NCBI GenBank assembly: GCA_020635655.1
Contig: JACJZI010000004.1
Coordinates: 496,001-560,000 of the forward strand
DNA length: 64,000 bases
DNA from: Flavobacteriales bacterium
Lineage (GTDB): Bacteria; Bacteroidota; Bacteroidia; Flavobacteriales_F; PHOS-HE28
Reading direction: 5' to 3'
Below, piece after piece: positions 34,509-44,093 of the stretch. The notes under the pieces are model-generated. The model was not told the origin of the DNA and made no database searches. It saw only the letters and a program-made list of their open reading frames with translations. How positions within the stretch are numbered: the stretch's first letter is position 1; each line of letters starts with the position of its first letter. The position numbers were made by a program, and so were the translations under genes.

Positions 34509-35611
34509 GCCTTGGTTTTCAGGAAAGGTAGCGCAACCACGCGGGCCCGAAGGGCTTTGCCCCGCACATCCACGAAAATTTCATTGTCCGGCGACGCGAA
34601 AGCAGTTGGCACATAACCCATACCGATCGCCTTCTGCAGGCTTGGGCTCATCGTGCCGCTCGTGACCACGCCGATCGGGTCCCCCTTCGCATCGACAATG
34701 GGATAGCCGTGGCGTGGGATACCCCGATCCAGGAGCTCGAAGCCAACGAGCTTGCGGTCGGTACCCTTCTCTTTCTGGGCCTTCAGGGCCGGAGAATTCA
34801 CGAAGTCCTTGGTGAACTTGGTGATCCAGCCCAGTCCTGCTTCGATCGGCGAGGTGGAATCGTCGATGTCGTTCCCATACAGGCAGAATCCCATCTCCAA
34901 TCGGAGGGTATCACGTGCCGCCAATCCGCACGGTTTGATGCCATGGACCGCGCCGGCCGCCATGATCGCGTTCCAGGCCCTTTCCGCCAATGGGTTCGGC
35001 ATGTAGATCTCATAGCCACCCGCACCCGTATATCCTGTCGTGCTGATCAGCACCAGCCCTACACCCTCCATCTCGGCATACATGGCCGTGTAGTAAGGCA
35101 TGGCACCGATATCCTCCCGGAAGAACCCCTTCAGCGTGGCCGTCGCCATCGGTCCCTGCACGGCAAGCAGCGACATGCGATCGCTGATGTTCTCCAGTTG
35201 CGCGTCGAAGGTGTTGTTGGCTTTGATCCAATCCCAGTCCTTTTCGATATTGGAGGCGTTGACGACGAGCACATAGTGGTGATCATCGCCGTGCTCCATC
35301 CGATAGACCAGCAGGTCGTCAACGATGCCACCCTGGGCGTTGGGCAGACAGCTGTATTGGACCTTTCCGACGGTCAGCTTCGACGCATCGTTGCTGGTGA
35401 CCTTCTGGATGAGGTCCAGCGCTCCGGGACCCCGCACGATGAACTCCCCCATGTGGCTCACGTCGAAGATGCCGACGGCGCCGCGGACCGTGAGGTGCTC
35501 GTCGTTCACACCGGAATATTGCACGGGCATCAGATAACCGGCAAATGGCACCATCTTGGCCCCGAGGGTCTCATGCACGTGACAGAGGGCCGTCTTTTTC
35601 ATTTCGCTCAT
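34505..35611 (-). CDS. gcvT: aminomethyltransferase of the glycine cleavage system (T protein)
   Basis: 368 residues, full-length T protein. It starts [34 protein letters not shown] (key part PFAG...P..Y), contains [23 protein letters not shown] and [17 protein letters not shown], and ends GMGYVPT and [14 protein letters not shown]. The enzyme transfers the methylene group of lipoyl-bound aminomethyl to tetrahydrofolate. The GcvH and GcvP partners are not in this window. It is sandwiched between a glycosyltransferase and comB with 4-bp overlaps on both sides. Confidence 0.95.
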   Translation of the reverse strand: MSEMKKTALCHVHETLGAKMVPFAGYLMPVQYSGVNDEHLTVRGAVGIFDVSHMGEFIVRGPGALDLIQKVTSNDASKLTVGKVQYSCLPNAQGGIVDDLLVYRMEHGDDHHYVLVVNASNIEKDWDWIKANNTFDAQLENISDRMSLLAVQGPMATATLKGFFREDIGAMPYYTAMYAEMEGVGLVLISTTGYTGAGGYEIYMPNPLAERAWNAIMAAGAVHGIKPCGLAARDTLRLEMGFCLYGNDIDDSTSPIEAGLGWITKFTKDFVNSPALKAQKEKGTDRKLVGFELLDRGIPRHGYPIVDAKGDPIGVVTSGTMSPSLQKAIGMGYVPTAFASPDNEIFVDVRGKALRARVVALPFLKTKA

Positions 35612-36696
35612 GATCGGCGTTCTAGGATCTCATTGAAGAGTTGCACATAGCGATCGCGCCATGCGTGAACGGAGTATCTTCTTTCCACCGTGTCACGGGC
35701 CGCGGTGCCCAGGCGGAGGCGAAGTTCGGCATCCCCGATCAGCCGTCCCATCTTCTCCACCCAATCCTCGATGGGCCCGGCCAGAAAACCATTCACGCCA
35801 TCCGCGATGATCTCGGTGTTCACGCCCACCGGCGACATCACTGCCGGGATTCCCAGCGCCATGTACTGCAATCCCTTCAGACCGCATTTCCCCCGCGCCC
35901 AGTCATCGTCCGGCAATGGCATGATCCCGATGTCCATGGCGCCAAGGTCCTTCAGTTCGGTCTCCTTCCGCCATGGCAACCCTTGTACTCCGAGGTCCGG
36001 TTCACGATAGCCACCATCCCCCACTACCCGGATGGCGATCCGATCGCCGAAACGTTCCTTCAGGACACGAAGGGCGGGTATGGCGTACTGGAAATGCTGG
36101 ATCGTGGTGAGACTTCCGCTCCATCCGATCACCACGGGTCCTTGTTCCTTTTTCGGGACGGGCAGGTATTCCTCGGTATCGATCGTGGTCGGCACGATCT
36201 CCACATGGGCATTGGAACGTGAGGCATACGCGGCCAGATAGGCGTTGCCGGCGAATACCAGGTCTGCCATGCGGATGAGGCCCGCGGTCTTGCCGGCGCC
36301 CTTGAGCCAGGCCCAACGCCGGTTGGCCGCGCTGACGTTCGGCAACCAGATCGCATCATCGAAATCGAAGACCAGCTTCGCCCTGGAGGTCCGGAAGGCC
36401 TGCTCATAGCGCGTGGAGCGGGTCATGAGGGCTTCCCGAAAGATGAAGATGATGTCGAACGCGTTCATCCGTTTCACATCGTTCGCACGTACGGCATGAC
36501 TGCGACGAACGAACCGGGCCTTTTCCAAATGATGTCCGCGCTGATAAAGGACACTGTCATCCTCCGGGCTCACCAGGTAGCTCAGCTCGCATTGGAACCC
36601 GTTGCGTTCCAAATGGCTGAAATACTGCTCGAACCGGAATCGTTGTCCCGGTGCGCGTCCGGGCCGATGGCTCGCGATGAACAGGATGCGCGACAT
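35608..36696 (-). CDS. glycosyltransferase family 4 protein
   Basis: 362 residues with GT-B fold features: N-terminal [26 protein letters not shown], the central [15 protein letters not shown] (beta-strand before the donor site), and a C-terminal [26 protein letters not shown], equivalent to the E-x7-E region of GT4 enzymes but with the first acidic residue replaced (G-L-K-G-L-Q). ATG at 36696 fits the fold; a longer frame has no support. A -7 box (36708-36715) lies 11 bp upstream, so it may be transcribed separately from the methyltransferase gene as well. Cytoplasmic; sugar donor unknown. Confidence 0.83.
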   Translation of the reverse strand: MSRILFIASHRPGRAPGQRFRFEQYFSHLERNGFQCELSYLVSPEDDSVLYQRGHHLEKARFVRRSHAVRANDVKRMNAFDIIFIFREALMTRSTRYEQAFRTSRAKLVFDFDDAIWLPNVSAANRRWAWLKGAGKTAGLIRMADLVFAGNAYLAAYASRSNAHVEIVPTTIDTEEYLPVPKKEQGPVVIGWSGSLTTIQHFQYAIPALRVLKERFGDRIAIRVVGDGGYREPDLGVQGLPWRKETELKDLGAMDIGIMPLPDDDWARGKCGLKGLQYMALGIPAVMSPVGVNTEIIADGVNGFLAGPIEDWVEKMGRLIGDAELRLRLGTAARDTVERRYSVHAWRDRYVQLFNEILERRS

Positions 36697-36707
36697 GGAA
36701 AGGTGCG

Positions 36708-36715
36708 CGAAAATA
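36708..36715 (-). promoter_or_regulatory. -7 promoter box TATTTTCG
   Basis: On the minus strand TATTTTCG (TAnnTTYG) ends 11 bp before the glycosyltransferase start at 36696, inside an otherwise operonic run. Confidence 0.35.
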
Positions 36716-36719
36716 GGGC

Positions 36720-37625
36720 TCACTTCCGCCGGCCAAGGGCATGCCAGTAGGGCGGGTCCGGAGAGATCACGATGTCCTCCAGACCGGCCTGTTCCATCAT
36801 GTCCCTCACCTGTTCCTTCGTGAAGCGCTGTTCCAGCGGCGTGCCGAAACGGTCCAAAGCATCGTTGCGGAGCACCGTCATGCTCTTGTCATGATAGAAC
36901 CCAAGCGGCAGGCGATGCCACCAACCCGCCCCCAGGGCCTTGGCCGCTCGTGCAAGGGTCCGCAGCGGCAGATAGATGCCGTATGCGATCGCATCGCATA
37001 CGGATCGCTTCACCACCCCGGGCAGGCTGGAAATGACGCGGCGGAAGGCGTCACTCGTCCGGAACAGGGCACGATAGAGCGCACCGCGTCCGTCCAGTGC
37101 GTAATAGAGATAGAGCAGCAGATGCCCCCCGGGCCTCAATTTGGTCGTGAGCCGCGCCACGGCGCCGGCCGTATCGGGCACATGATGCAGCACACCCAGG
37201 CAGATGATCAGGTCGAAGGTGCCATCGGCAAAGGGAACGGTATCGACATCGGCCCGGACCCAGCGAACGTTCTCGAGGTCGGCATGTACGCGCGCCGCGT
37301 GGAACACCGCCTCGCTGGGATCGACCGCATCCACATGTCCCACCCGGGAGCTCAGATAACGTGTCCAGCGCCCGCTGCCGCAACCCAGGTCAAGCGCCGC
37401 CACATCCGGTCCGAGGAGCTGTGGCGGTACGATATCGAAATACTGGTCGCCAGCGCGTTGGATCTCTGCGGGATCGAACGTGCTGAACTTCCTCCATTCC
37501 TCGCCGAATGCGGATATCGTGCGGTCATCCCGGTGGGTGGTCCCTGACGCGAAGAGGAGGACCTCACGTGGGCCGACGTGACGCACATCCGTTGCGTGGC
37601 GCGCCAATGCGGGCACCCTCCTCAT
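36720..37625 (-). CDS. class I SAM-dependent methyltransferase
   Basis: 301 residues. Methyltransferase motif I is ALDLGCGSGRWTRYLS, with the acidic loop VDAVDPSEAVFHAAR; motif II/III ADVDTVPFADGTFDLIICLGVLHHVPD is textbook for the UbiE/Methyltransf_11 group. A distinctive C-terminal part (about 200-301, GAGWWHRLPLGFYHDKSMTV) may bind the acceptor. ATG at 37625 overlaps the epimerase stop by 4 bp, so the two are coupled; the longer upstream frame is not supported. The context of glycosyltransferase and epimerase points to O-methylation of a sugar or glycan precursor. Confidence 0.85.
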   Translation of the reverse strand: MRRVPALARHATDVRHVGPREVLLFASGTTHRDDRTISAFGEEWRKFSTFDPAEIQRAGDQYFDIVPPQLLGPDVAALDLGCGSGRWTRYLSSRVGHVDAVDPSEAVFHAARVHADLENVRWVRADVDTVPFADGTFDLIICLGVLHHVPDTAGAVARLTTKLRPGGHLLLYLYYALDGRGALYRALFRTSDAFRRVISSLPGVVKRSVCDAIAYGIYLPLRTLARAAKALGAGWWHRLPLGFYHDKSMTVLRNDALDRFGTPLEQRFTKEQVRDMMEQAGLEDIVISPDPPYWHALGRRK

Positions 37626-38620
37626 TCCTGATCGCTCCAGAATGGTGGCAGCCTGTCCGTGATCTCGATCTCCCCGAACGCCCTGCTCTGCCGGGCCCCG
37701 GTGCGCTTCGCCCAATCGGCCATGCGTCGCAGGCCGTCCTGGAGGGAGGTCGTCGTCCCACCTCCGAGGACACGGTATGCCTTGCTGTGATCGCTCCAGG
37801 CATGCTTCACTTCGTTGCGTGCCTCGAGGTGGAGCACCTCACCCTCCATGTCCATCGCATCCATCACCGCCCGCGCGAGGATGTTGACGGAATACGGGCT
37901 GTCCGCACCGATGTTGAACACCTCACCGTAAGCCGCAGGGACGTCGACACTGCGGGCGATCATCGGCGTGATGTCACCCACATAGCTGAAGGCGCGTTGT
38001 TGTTCCCCATCCCCGAACACGCTCAACGGTCGTCCCTGCATGAGCTGGTTCATGAAGATGCCCACCACGTTGCGATAGCGGTCCCCGATATTCTGGTATT
38101 CGCCATAGACATTGTGGGGACGGAAGATCACGTGGTCCAGACCGAACATGTGGCGTGCGGCACGCAGGTCCATCTCCACGGCCAGTTTCGCGACGCCGTA
38201 CGGATCCTCCGGTCTGGGGGCCATATCCTCGTGCATGGGAGGGTCCAGCGCACCATACACCGCTATGCTGCTGGTGAACACGAAACATTTCACACCGTAC
38301 CGCACTGACGCATTGATGAGGTTGATACTGCCGATCAGGTTGTTCTCGTAGTTGAACCGCCGGATGAAATGGCTCAGACCCTCGGCGGCATAGGCCGCCA
38401 GATGGTACACGTAGGTGAACCCGTGTTCCTTGAAGAGCCTTTCCACCAGCGGGCCGTCGTTGATGGACCCTTGGATGAACGTGGCTCGGGGATCGACCTG
38501 GTCAGCGAACCCACCGCTGAGGTCGTCGAGCACCACGACCGAGTGACCGAGGGCCAGGAGATCCTTGACGAGGTGAGCGCCGATGAAACCGGCCCCTCCA
38601 GTGACGAGCGATATGGGCAT
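37622..38620 (-). CDS. NAD-dependent nucleotide-sugar epimerase/dehydratase
   Basis: 332 residues, extended short-chain dehydrogenase. NAD-binding motif VTGGAGFIGAHLV (residues 7-19), then the catalytic triad TSSIAVYG (S/T) and Y-G-V-A-K in EDPYGVAKLAVEM. Closest in style to UDP-glucose 4-epimerases and GDP-sugar epimerases, but the substrate cannot be fixed. First gene of the operon that runs through the methyltransferase, glycosyltransferase, gcvT and comB. Divergent from the dehydratase gene at 38713, with a shared 92-bp promoter region. Confidence 0.87.
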   Translation of the reverse strand: MPISLVTGGAGFIGAHLVKDLLALGHSVVVLDDLSGGFADQVDPRATFIQGSINDGPLVERLFKEHGFTYVYHLAAYAAEGLSHFIRRFNYENNLIGSINLINASVRYGVKCFVFTSSIAVYGALDPPMHEDMAPRPEDPYGVAKLAVEMDLRAARHMFGLDHVIFRPHNVYGEYQNIGDRYRNVVGIFMNQLMQGRPLSVFGDGEQQRAFSYVGDITPMIARSVDVPAAYGEVFNIGADSPYSVNILARAVMDAMDMEGEVLHLEARNEVKHAWSDHSKAYRVLGGGTTTSLQDGLRRMADWAKRTGARQSRAFGEIEITDRLPPFWSDQE

Positions 38621-38695
38621 GACCTGCTTCGATGGTGGGCGAAGATGCAAAAAAGACGAGCCGGGGTCCCGCCGGATGCCGCGGACGGGCATCGC

Positions 38696-38703
38696 TACTT
38701 TCG
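38696..38703 (+). promoter_or_regulatory. -7 promoter box TACTTTCG
   Basis: TACTTTCG ends 9 bp before the ATG of the dehydratase gene at 38713, so the transcript would be nearly leaderless. Confidence 0.45.
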
Positions 38704-38712
38704 TGCCCGGCC

Positions 38713-40623
38713 ATGGGCACACGCACCTTCCCGCGTTGGGCGATACCGCTGATCGACCTGGGCTTTTGCCTGGTGGCGCTCGCGGCCGCCTATGAACTGC
38801 GCTTCAACTTCAGCGTGCCACGCCACGAGGTCTCGCTGCTGTTGCCTGCACTGCCGGTGTACATCGCCGTCAGGCTGATCTCCTTCCGGATCGCGGGCAT
38901 CCAACGCGTGATGGTACGCCATACCAATACGGAGGACGCGAGGCGCATATTCCTCACTGTCCTGGCGGGTTCGGCTTTTCTGGCCCTGCTCAATGTCGGC
39001 AGATATCTTTTTCTGGACCATACCTATCTCCTCCCCTTCTCCATCCTGATCATCGACGCGATGGGCGCCTTGATCGCGATGATCGCGGCGCGGATCGCGT
39101 TCAAACTGTTGTACCTGCGCTCGCGCGGATCGGGCAAGGAAGAACAGCATGTGGTGATCTACGGAGCGGGTGAGGCCGGTCTGATCACCAAGCGCACGTT
39201 GGAACGCGAAGGATCGGCACGGTACCGGGTGGATGCGTTCGTGGACGATGATCCGAAAAAAGCGGGCAAACGATTGGAAGGCGCTCTTGTGCTTCCCACC
39301 ACACAGCTCACCGAAAGATTGGCACGGGGGGACATCGCCCAGGTGATCATCGCCATCATGTCCCCGGACCCCGAAGCACGCCGTCAGGTGGTGGACGCCT
39401 GCGTGCTGGCGAAGGTCCCCGTGCTGAGCATCCCTCCGGTGAGCGATTGGATCAACGGTCAGCTCAGTTCCGGTCAGCTCCGACAGGTGCGCATCGAGGA
39501 TCTGTTGGGCCGTGCGGAGATCCGGCTCGACGATGCCCAGCTCCAGGCGCGTTTTGCCGGCAGGCGGGTGTTGGTAACGGGTGCGGCGGGCAGCATCGGT
39601 GGTGAACTGGTGCGTCAGCTCATTGCCTTGGACGTCGGGAAGCTGTTCCTGGTGGACATCGCCGAGAGCCCGTTGTACGACCTGGAAATGGAGTTGGCGC
39701 AACATCATGAACGGCTGGAACCCATCATCGCGGACGTGCGCGACAGGGACCGCATGGAACAGGTGTTCGCAGCGCATGGGCCCGAGGTGGTGTTCCACGC
39801 GGCCGCATACAAGCATGTGCCATTGATGGAGGCCCAACCCCGGGAGGCGGTGCGTACCAACGTGGGCGGAACAAGCACGGTGACCGATCTTGCCGTGGAG
39901 CACGGTGTGGCCGAATTCGTGCTGATCAGCACGGACAAGGCCGTGAACCCCACGAGCGTGATGGGGGCCAGCAAGCGGATCGCCGAGCTGTATGTCGCCG
40001 CGCGAGCGGCCGACCCCGCGGTACGGACGCGGTTCGTGACCACCCGGTTCGGGAACGTCCTGGGGTCGAGCGGATCGGTGATCCCCCTTTTCCGACACCA
40101 GATCGCGGCGGGAGGACCCGTCACGGTCACCCACCCGGAGGTCACCCGCTTCTTCATGACCATTCCGGAAGCCTGCCGGCTGGTGATCGAAGCGGCCACC
40201 ATGGGCCAGGGTGGCGAGATCTATGTGTTCGACATGGGACATCCAGTGCGCATCGCGGACCTGGCCGAGCGCATGATCCGGCTGAGCGGTCGGGAACCAC
40301 ATCGGGAGATCGTGATCGCCTACACCGGTCTGCGCCCAGGAGAGAAGCTGTACGAGGAACTTCTGGCCGCCCAGGAGAACACGCGGCCCACACATCATCC
40401 GCGCATCCTCATCGGACAGGTCCGCGCACCCGATGCCGCCGCCCCCGTGGAGATCCAGGCACTGGTCGCCGCAGCCACCACGGAGGGTCCCGCGGACATC
40501 GTGGCGCGCATGAAGCGGCTGGTACCCGAATACCACAGTCGCAATTCGGTGTATGCTAACTTGGACGCCCCTTCTGGAACTGGTGAAGAAGCCGGTGGTG
40601 CGGAAGCGGAAGATCGGCAATGA
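38713..40623 (+). CDS. membrane nucleotide-sugar 4,6-dehydratase, WbpM/CapD/PglF family
   Basis: 636 residues. Four N-terminal membrane helices (within about 1-135), then a first Rossmann domain (VVIYGAGEAGLITKRTL, 148-164) and a second, catalytic one (VLVTGAAGSIGGELV, 286-300). The active-site motif STDKAVNPTSVMGASK (406-421) has methionine M417 where FlaA1-type enzymes have tyrosine, the SMK form typical of long, membrane-bound WbpM. It makes a 4-keto-6-deoxy sugar from UDP-GlcNAc for polysaccharide or glycoprotein glycans. First gene of an operon; overlaps the next gene by 4 bp. Confidence 0.92.
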   Translation: MGTRTFPRWAIPLIDLGFCLVALAAAYELRFNFSVPRHEVSLLLPALPVYIAVRLISFRIAGIQRVMVRHTNTEDARRIFLTVLAGSAFLALLNVGRYLFLDHTYLLPFSILIIDAMGALIAMIAARIAFKLLYLRSRGSGKEEQHVVIYGAGEAGLITKRTLEREGSARYRVDAFVDDDPKKAGKRLEGALVLPTTQLTERLARGDIAQVIIAIMSPDPEARRQVVDACVLAKVPVLSIPPVSDWINGQLSSGQLRQVRIEDLLGRAEIRLDDAQLQARFAGRRVLVTGAAGSIGGELVRQLIALDVGKLFLVDIAESPLYDLEMELAQHHERLEPIIADVRDRDRMEQVFAAHGPEVVFHAAAYKHVPLMEAQPREAVRTNVGGTSTVTDLAVEHGVAEFVLISTDKAVNPTSVMGASKRIAELYVAARAADPAVRTRFVTTRFGNVLGSSGSVIPLFRHQIAAGGPVTVTHPEVTRFFMTIPEACRLVIEAATMGQGGEIYVFDMGHPVRIADLAERMIRLSGREPHREIVIAYTGLRPGEKLYEELLAAQENTRPTHHPRILIGQVRAPDAAAPVEIQALVAAATTEGPADIVARMKRLVPEYHSRNSVYANLDAPSGTGEEAGGAEAEDRQ

Positions 40624-41024
40624 CCCGCGACAAGAACCTGGAGATCGCCCGATTGCAGCAGGAGATCGAGGCGCACATCGGCATCGGCCAGGGAGGCCTG
40701 GTGTACAATTTCGAGACCGGTGCCAACGGTAAGGAGAAGCTGTTCCTGATCACTGTGAACCCGCGGCACAACCAGAGCTTCCTGTTCCACGCGACGGAAG
40801 GGAGCGACAGGCTTGACGCGCTCCGCAACATGCTCGACTACGTCCGCACCTACAAGGAGCGGGACGGTTCCTACACCATCCAATGGAGCGTTCGCGGTGA
40901 GAACACCCTGCAGACCTCGTATTTCCGGGCGAAGAACGTGCTGGAGGCCCTGGACAAGTTGTTCTACGACCGCGACCCCAACTCGATCACCGTGTTCAGC
41001 GTGAACCTGAACCCGATCAGTTGA
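40620..41024 (+). CDS. conserved hypothetical protein
   Basis: 134 residues, no signal peptide. A short N-terminal helix (LEIARLQQEIEAHI) is followed by alternating beta strands and a C-terminal alpha/beta unit: YNFETGANGKEKLFLITVN, SDRLDALRNMLDYVRTY, SYFRAKNVLEALDKLFYD. It resembles small uncharacterised Bacteroidota proteins, but I do not recognise a Pfam family. It overlaps the dehydratase by 4 bp (ATGA) and the thioesterase by 1-4 bp, so it is co-translated. Confidence 0.65.
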   Translation: MTRDKNLEIARLQQEIEAHIGIGQGGLVYNFETGANGKEKLFLITVNPRHNQSFLFHATEGSDRLDALRNMLDYVRTYKERDGSYTIQWSVRGENTLQTSYFRAKNVLEALDKLFYDRDPNSITVFSVNLNPIS

Positions 41025-41443
41025 TGGCAGGTCGCACGTGCACGCGGATCCAAGTGCGCTTCCCGGACATCGACATGGCCGGGCACGTGCGCAACGCCGT
41101 ATACCTCACCTATTTCGAGACCGCGCGAATGGACCTCTTCAACGCGTTCGTTCCCAAGGACCACGATTGGTCGACCCAGGGCCTGGTCCTGGGTCGGAAC
41201 GAAGTGGACTATCGGCGGCCGGTGCGCCTGCACGATCACGTGGAAGTGGAGACGTGGTGCGAGCGGATCGGTGACCGGAGCTTCGACCTGCGGTATGCCC
41301 TGTTCGTCGGCACCGGAGAGGCACGGACCTTGCATGCCGAGGGGCGCAGCGTGCTGGTCTGCTATGATCTGCGGACCGGGGGAACGATCCCGCTGCCACG
41401 AACGTGGCGCCTATCATTGGAAGAACGCATCGATCAAAAATGA
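41024..41443 (+). CDS. acyl-CoA thioesterase, 4-hydroxybenzoyl-CoA thioesterase (hotdog) family
   Basis: 139 residues, the normal size for a hotdog-fold thioesterase. The catalytic loop is VRFPDIDMAGHVRNAVYLTYFETARMDLF (key part D-x-D-x-x-G-H-V-x-N-x-x-Y); the acidic residue of DID is the likely catalytic aspartate. Substrates are acyl-CoAs of unknown chain. ATG at 41024 overlaps the preceding stop. Coupled downstream to the DUF4197 lipoprotein by an ATGA overlap. Confidence 0.87.
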   Translation: MAGRTCTRIQVRFPDIDMAGHVRNAVYLTYFETARMDLFNAFVPKDHDWSTQGLVLGRNEVDYRRPVRLHDHVEVETWCERIGDRSFDLRYALFVGTGEARTLHAEGRSVLVCYDLRTGGTIPLPRTWRLSLEERIDQK

Positions 41444-42186
41444 GGACGACAACGCTACTGGCCACCGCGGCGATCATGATCAGCGGTTGCAGCAACAGCC
41501 AGGACCTGCAGAGCATCCTGAACACCGCCGGACAGGTGGTCAATGCCGGGGGCTCCAATGGAACGGGGCTTTCCAACGAGGAGGTGATCGCCGGTCTGAA
41601 ACAGGCCCTGGAGGTCGGTACGCAACGCGCGGTGGACAAGGGTGGCACGGAAGGCGGGTTCTGGAACAACACCACCATCCGTATCCCCTTCCCACCCGAG
41701 GCCATCAAGGTGAAGAACACACTGATGGACCTGGGCATCAAGCAACCCGTTGAGGACTTTGAGCGGACCCTGAACAAGGCCGCGGAGACCGCGGTAACGG
41801 ACGCCGTGCCCATTTTCGTGGACGCGATCACGCACATGAGCATCCAGGACGGCTTCAACATCCTGAAAGGGGACGGGCATGCGGCCACGGAGCTCCTTCG
41901 TCAGCGGACCTCGGAGGCGCTCGTCGCCACGTTCAAGCCCACGGTGGAACAGGCCACGAAGAAGGTGGCCCTGACGAGCTATTGGACCCCTGTGGCGAAC
42001 GCGTACAACACGGCCACTCTGCTGACCGGAGGCCATGCGGTGGACCCGGACCTGAACGCCTACGTGACCAACAAGGCCATCGACGGGCTTTTCGCACTGC
42101 TCGCCGACGAGGAGCAGAAGATCCGCCAGGACCCCATGGCACGAACAACGGAACTGCTCCAACGCGTCTTCGGAAAGATCGATTGA
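41440..42186 (+). CDS. DUF4197 domain lipoprotein
   Basis: 248 residues. Type II signal with lipobox I-S-G-C (AIMISGCSNSQ), so a lipoprotein. The body matches DUF4197: GLKQALEVGTQRAVD, DGFNILKGDGHAATELLRQ (key part G.nIL.G...AaT..l) and a C-terminal AIDGLFALLADEEQKIRQDP. Function of the family is unknown. ATG at 41440 overlaps the thioesterase stop by ATGA. A longer in-frame start would replace the signal peptide with charged residues and is rejected. Confidence 0.88.
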   Translation: MRTTTLLATAAIMISGCSNSQDLQSILNTAGQVVNAGGSNGTGLSNEEVIAGLKQALEVGTQRAVDKGGTEGGFWNNTTIRIPFPPEAIKVKNTLMDLGIKQPVEDFERTLNKAAETAVTDAVPIFVDAITHMSIQDGFNILKGDGHAATELLRQRTSEALVATFKPTVEQATKKVALTSYWTPVANAYNTATLLTGGHAVDPDLNAYVTNKAIDGLFALLADEEQKIRQDPMARTTELLQRVFGKID

Positions 42187-42187
42187 G

Positions 42188-43087
42188 ATGGAGGCGAAGT
42201 CACTGACGGCACCCGGTCATCGGCTTGAGGACAGCGAGCTGGTGCTGAACGCCGACGGTTCGGTCTATCATCTCGCCCTTCACCCGGAGCAGATCGGCGA
42301 TACCATCCTGGTAGCCGGCGATCCGGGCAGGATCGAGCGGATCAGTGCCCGGTTCGACCGGGTGGACCACCGCTCCACGAATCGGGAGTTCGTCGCGCAT
42401 ACGGGCACCCTGCGCGGCCATCGCCTCACCACGCTCAGCACCGGGATCGGGACCGACAACATCGACATCGTGCTCACCGAGCTGGACGTGCTGGCGAACA
42501 TCGACATCCCGAACCGTACCCCGAGAGCCGTGCACCGGTCCTTGCGCATCGTGCGGCTGGGGACCTGTGGGTCCCTCCAACCCGACCTTCCGGTGGACGG
42601 TCGCGTGGTGAGCCGATACGGCCTGGGGATGGACAATGTCCTCCACTACTATGCATTCGAACAGGATACCGATGAACTGGAGATCCTTGAGCAGTTCATC
42701 CGCCATACGGCCTGGCCGACCGGACTTCCCGCACCTTATGTGGCCCCTGGGGACAAGGACCTCGTGGCCCTCCTGGGCGAAGGCAATCATGTGGGGATCA
42801 CGGCCACGGCAGGCGGATTCTATGGTCCCCAAGGCAGACGTGTGCGACTGGCCCCGAGCGCTCCCGGGCTCAACGAAAGGCTCACCGGGTTCCGCCTGGG
42901 AAAGCAACGGGTACTGAACTACGAGATGGAGACCTCGGCACTCTATGGGCTGAGCGCACTGCTCGGGCATCAGGCCTGCACGGTATGCACCGTGGTCGCC
43001 AACCGGTTCACGCGTACCTTCAGCAAGGACCACCATGCCGCCGTGGACCGCATGATCGATGAGGTGCTGTTGCGGATCGCACCTTGA
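42188..43087 (+). CDS. nucleoside phosphorylase (uridine phosphorylase-like)
   Basis: 299 residues. PNP/UDP-type fold signatures: ILVAGDPGRIERI (phosphate loop, G-D-P-x-R), STGIGTDNIDIVLTEL, RLGTCGSLQPDL, and YEMETSALYGLSALLGH (the catalytic acidic patch E-M-E). It cleaves nucleosides with phosphate, in nucleoside salvage. Starts 1 bp after the DUF4197 stop, so the last gene of the operon that begins at 38713. Confidence 0.88.
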   Translation: MEAKSLTAPGHRLEDSELVLNADGSVYHLALHPEQIGDTILVAGDPGRIERISARFDRVDHRSTNREFVAHTGTLRGHRLTTLSTGIGTDNIDIVLTELDVLANIDIPNRTPRAVHRSLRIVRLGTCGSLQPDLPVDGRVVSRYGLGMDNVLHYYAFEQDTDELEILEQFIRHTAWPTGLPAPYVAPGDKDLVALLGEGNHVGITATAGGFYGPQGRRVRLAPSAPGLNERLTGFRLGKQRVLNYEMETSALYGLSALLGHQACTVCTVVANRFTRTFSKDHHAAVDRMIDEVLLRIAP

Positions 43088-43159
43088 CGGGGCGATCCAT
43101 CAACAGGGGTCTGGTTGGAAATGACCGACCCCACGCCAGGGCGCGCGAAGGTGTGCTGC

Positions 43160-43167
43160 TATTTTCG
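43160..43167 (+). promoter_or_regulatory. -7 promoter box TATTTTCG
   Basis: TATTTTCG (TAnnTTYG) ends 17 bp before the ATG at 43185. Confidence 0.45.
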
Positions 43168-43184
43168 CCCACGCCCCAGCTGCA

Positions 43185-44063
43185 ATGAGCGCAACTGAGA
43201 TCAAGGCACTGATCGATCTCATCGATGATCCCGACGAGGGGATCTACGCGCACGTCCGCACACGCATCGTCTCGCTCGGTGATCGGGCGGTCCCGGACCT
43301 GGAGCGCGCCTGGGAGCACCATGATCTGGGCGACCTGTTCCGGAACCGCATCGAGGACATCCTGCATACCATCCATCTGGATACGGTGCGCGATCGTCTG
43401 CGCGTTTGGGCGGCGGGAGGCGGCGAGGACCTGCTCGAAGGAGCATTGATCGTCAGCCGTTACAGATATCCTGAGCTCGACGAAAAACGCATCCGCGCCC
43501 GATTGAGCGCCATCCGACAGGACATCTGGCTGGAACTGAACGATCAGCTGACCGCCTTCGAAAAGGTGCGCGTGTTCAACCACATCTTCTTCCAGGTGCA
43601 CGGATTCAAGGGGAACAAGCGCAACTACCACGCTCCACAGAACAGCTTCATCAACGAAGTTCTGGATGCGCGGAAGGGCAACCCGCTCTCCCTGGCCATC
43701 ATCTACCAGATCATCGCCGAGGAACTGGACCTGCCCATGCGCGGCGTCAACCTGCCGAACCACTTCGTTCTCGCCTATCTGGAGGAGGACAGTGTGGGCG
43801 GAGGACAGGATGGTGGGCAGAACGTCCTCTTCTATGTGAACGCCTTCAGTCAGGGGGACATTCTTGGGAAACAGGAGATCGATGAGTTCCTGCAAAAGCT
43901 CGATCTGCCGAAACAGGACAGCTTCTACTCGCCCTGCTCGAACATCGACATCGTGCGGAGGCAGTTGAACAACCTGCAGCACAGCTATGAGAAGCTGGGC
44001 GATACCGAGCGGGCCGAGGACCTGCGCGGGTTGCGGGAATGCCTGGGCGTCGGAACGGGCTGA
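43185..44063 (+). CDS. SirB1 family transglutaminase-like protein
   Basis: 292 residues. The SirB1 domain is recognised in KVRVFNHIFFQVHGFKGNKRNYHAPQNSFINEVLDARKGNPLSLAIIYQIIAEEL (key parts N-H-x-F-F and G-N-P-L-S-L), with LPNHFVL. The catalytic cysteine of transglutaminases is not obvious: serine occupies the GNPLSLA position, so it may be inactive. An N-terminal HEAT-like helical region (about 1-90) precedes it. Cytoplasmic; function unknown. A single-gene transcript with its own -7 box. Confidence 0.82.
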   Translation: MSATEIKALIDLIDDPDEGIYAHVRTRIVSLGDRAVPDLERAWEHHDLGDLFRNRIEDILHTIHLDTVRDRLRVWAAGGGEDLLEGALIVSRYRYPELDEKRIRARLSAIRQDIWLELNDQLTAFEKVRVFNHIFFQVHGFKGNKRNYHAPQNSFINEVLDARKGNPLSLAIIYQIIAEELDLPMRGVNLPNHFVLAYLEEDSVGGGQDGGQNVLFYVNAFSQGDILGKQEIDEFLQKLDLPKQDSFYSPCSNIDIVRRQLNNLQHSYEKLGDTERAEDLRGLRECLGVGTG

Positions 44064-44093
44064 ACCAGCATCACGCTCGAGCAATTGTGACGT

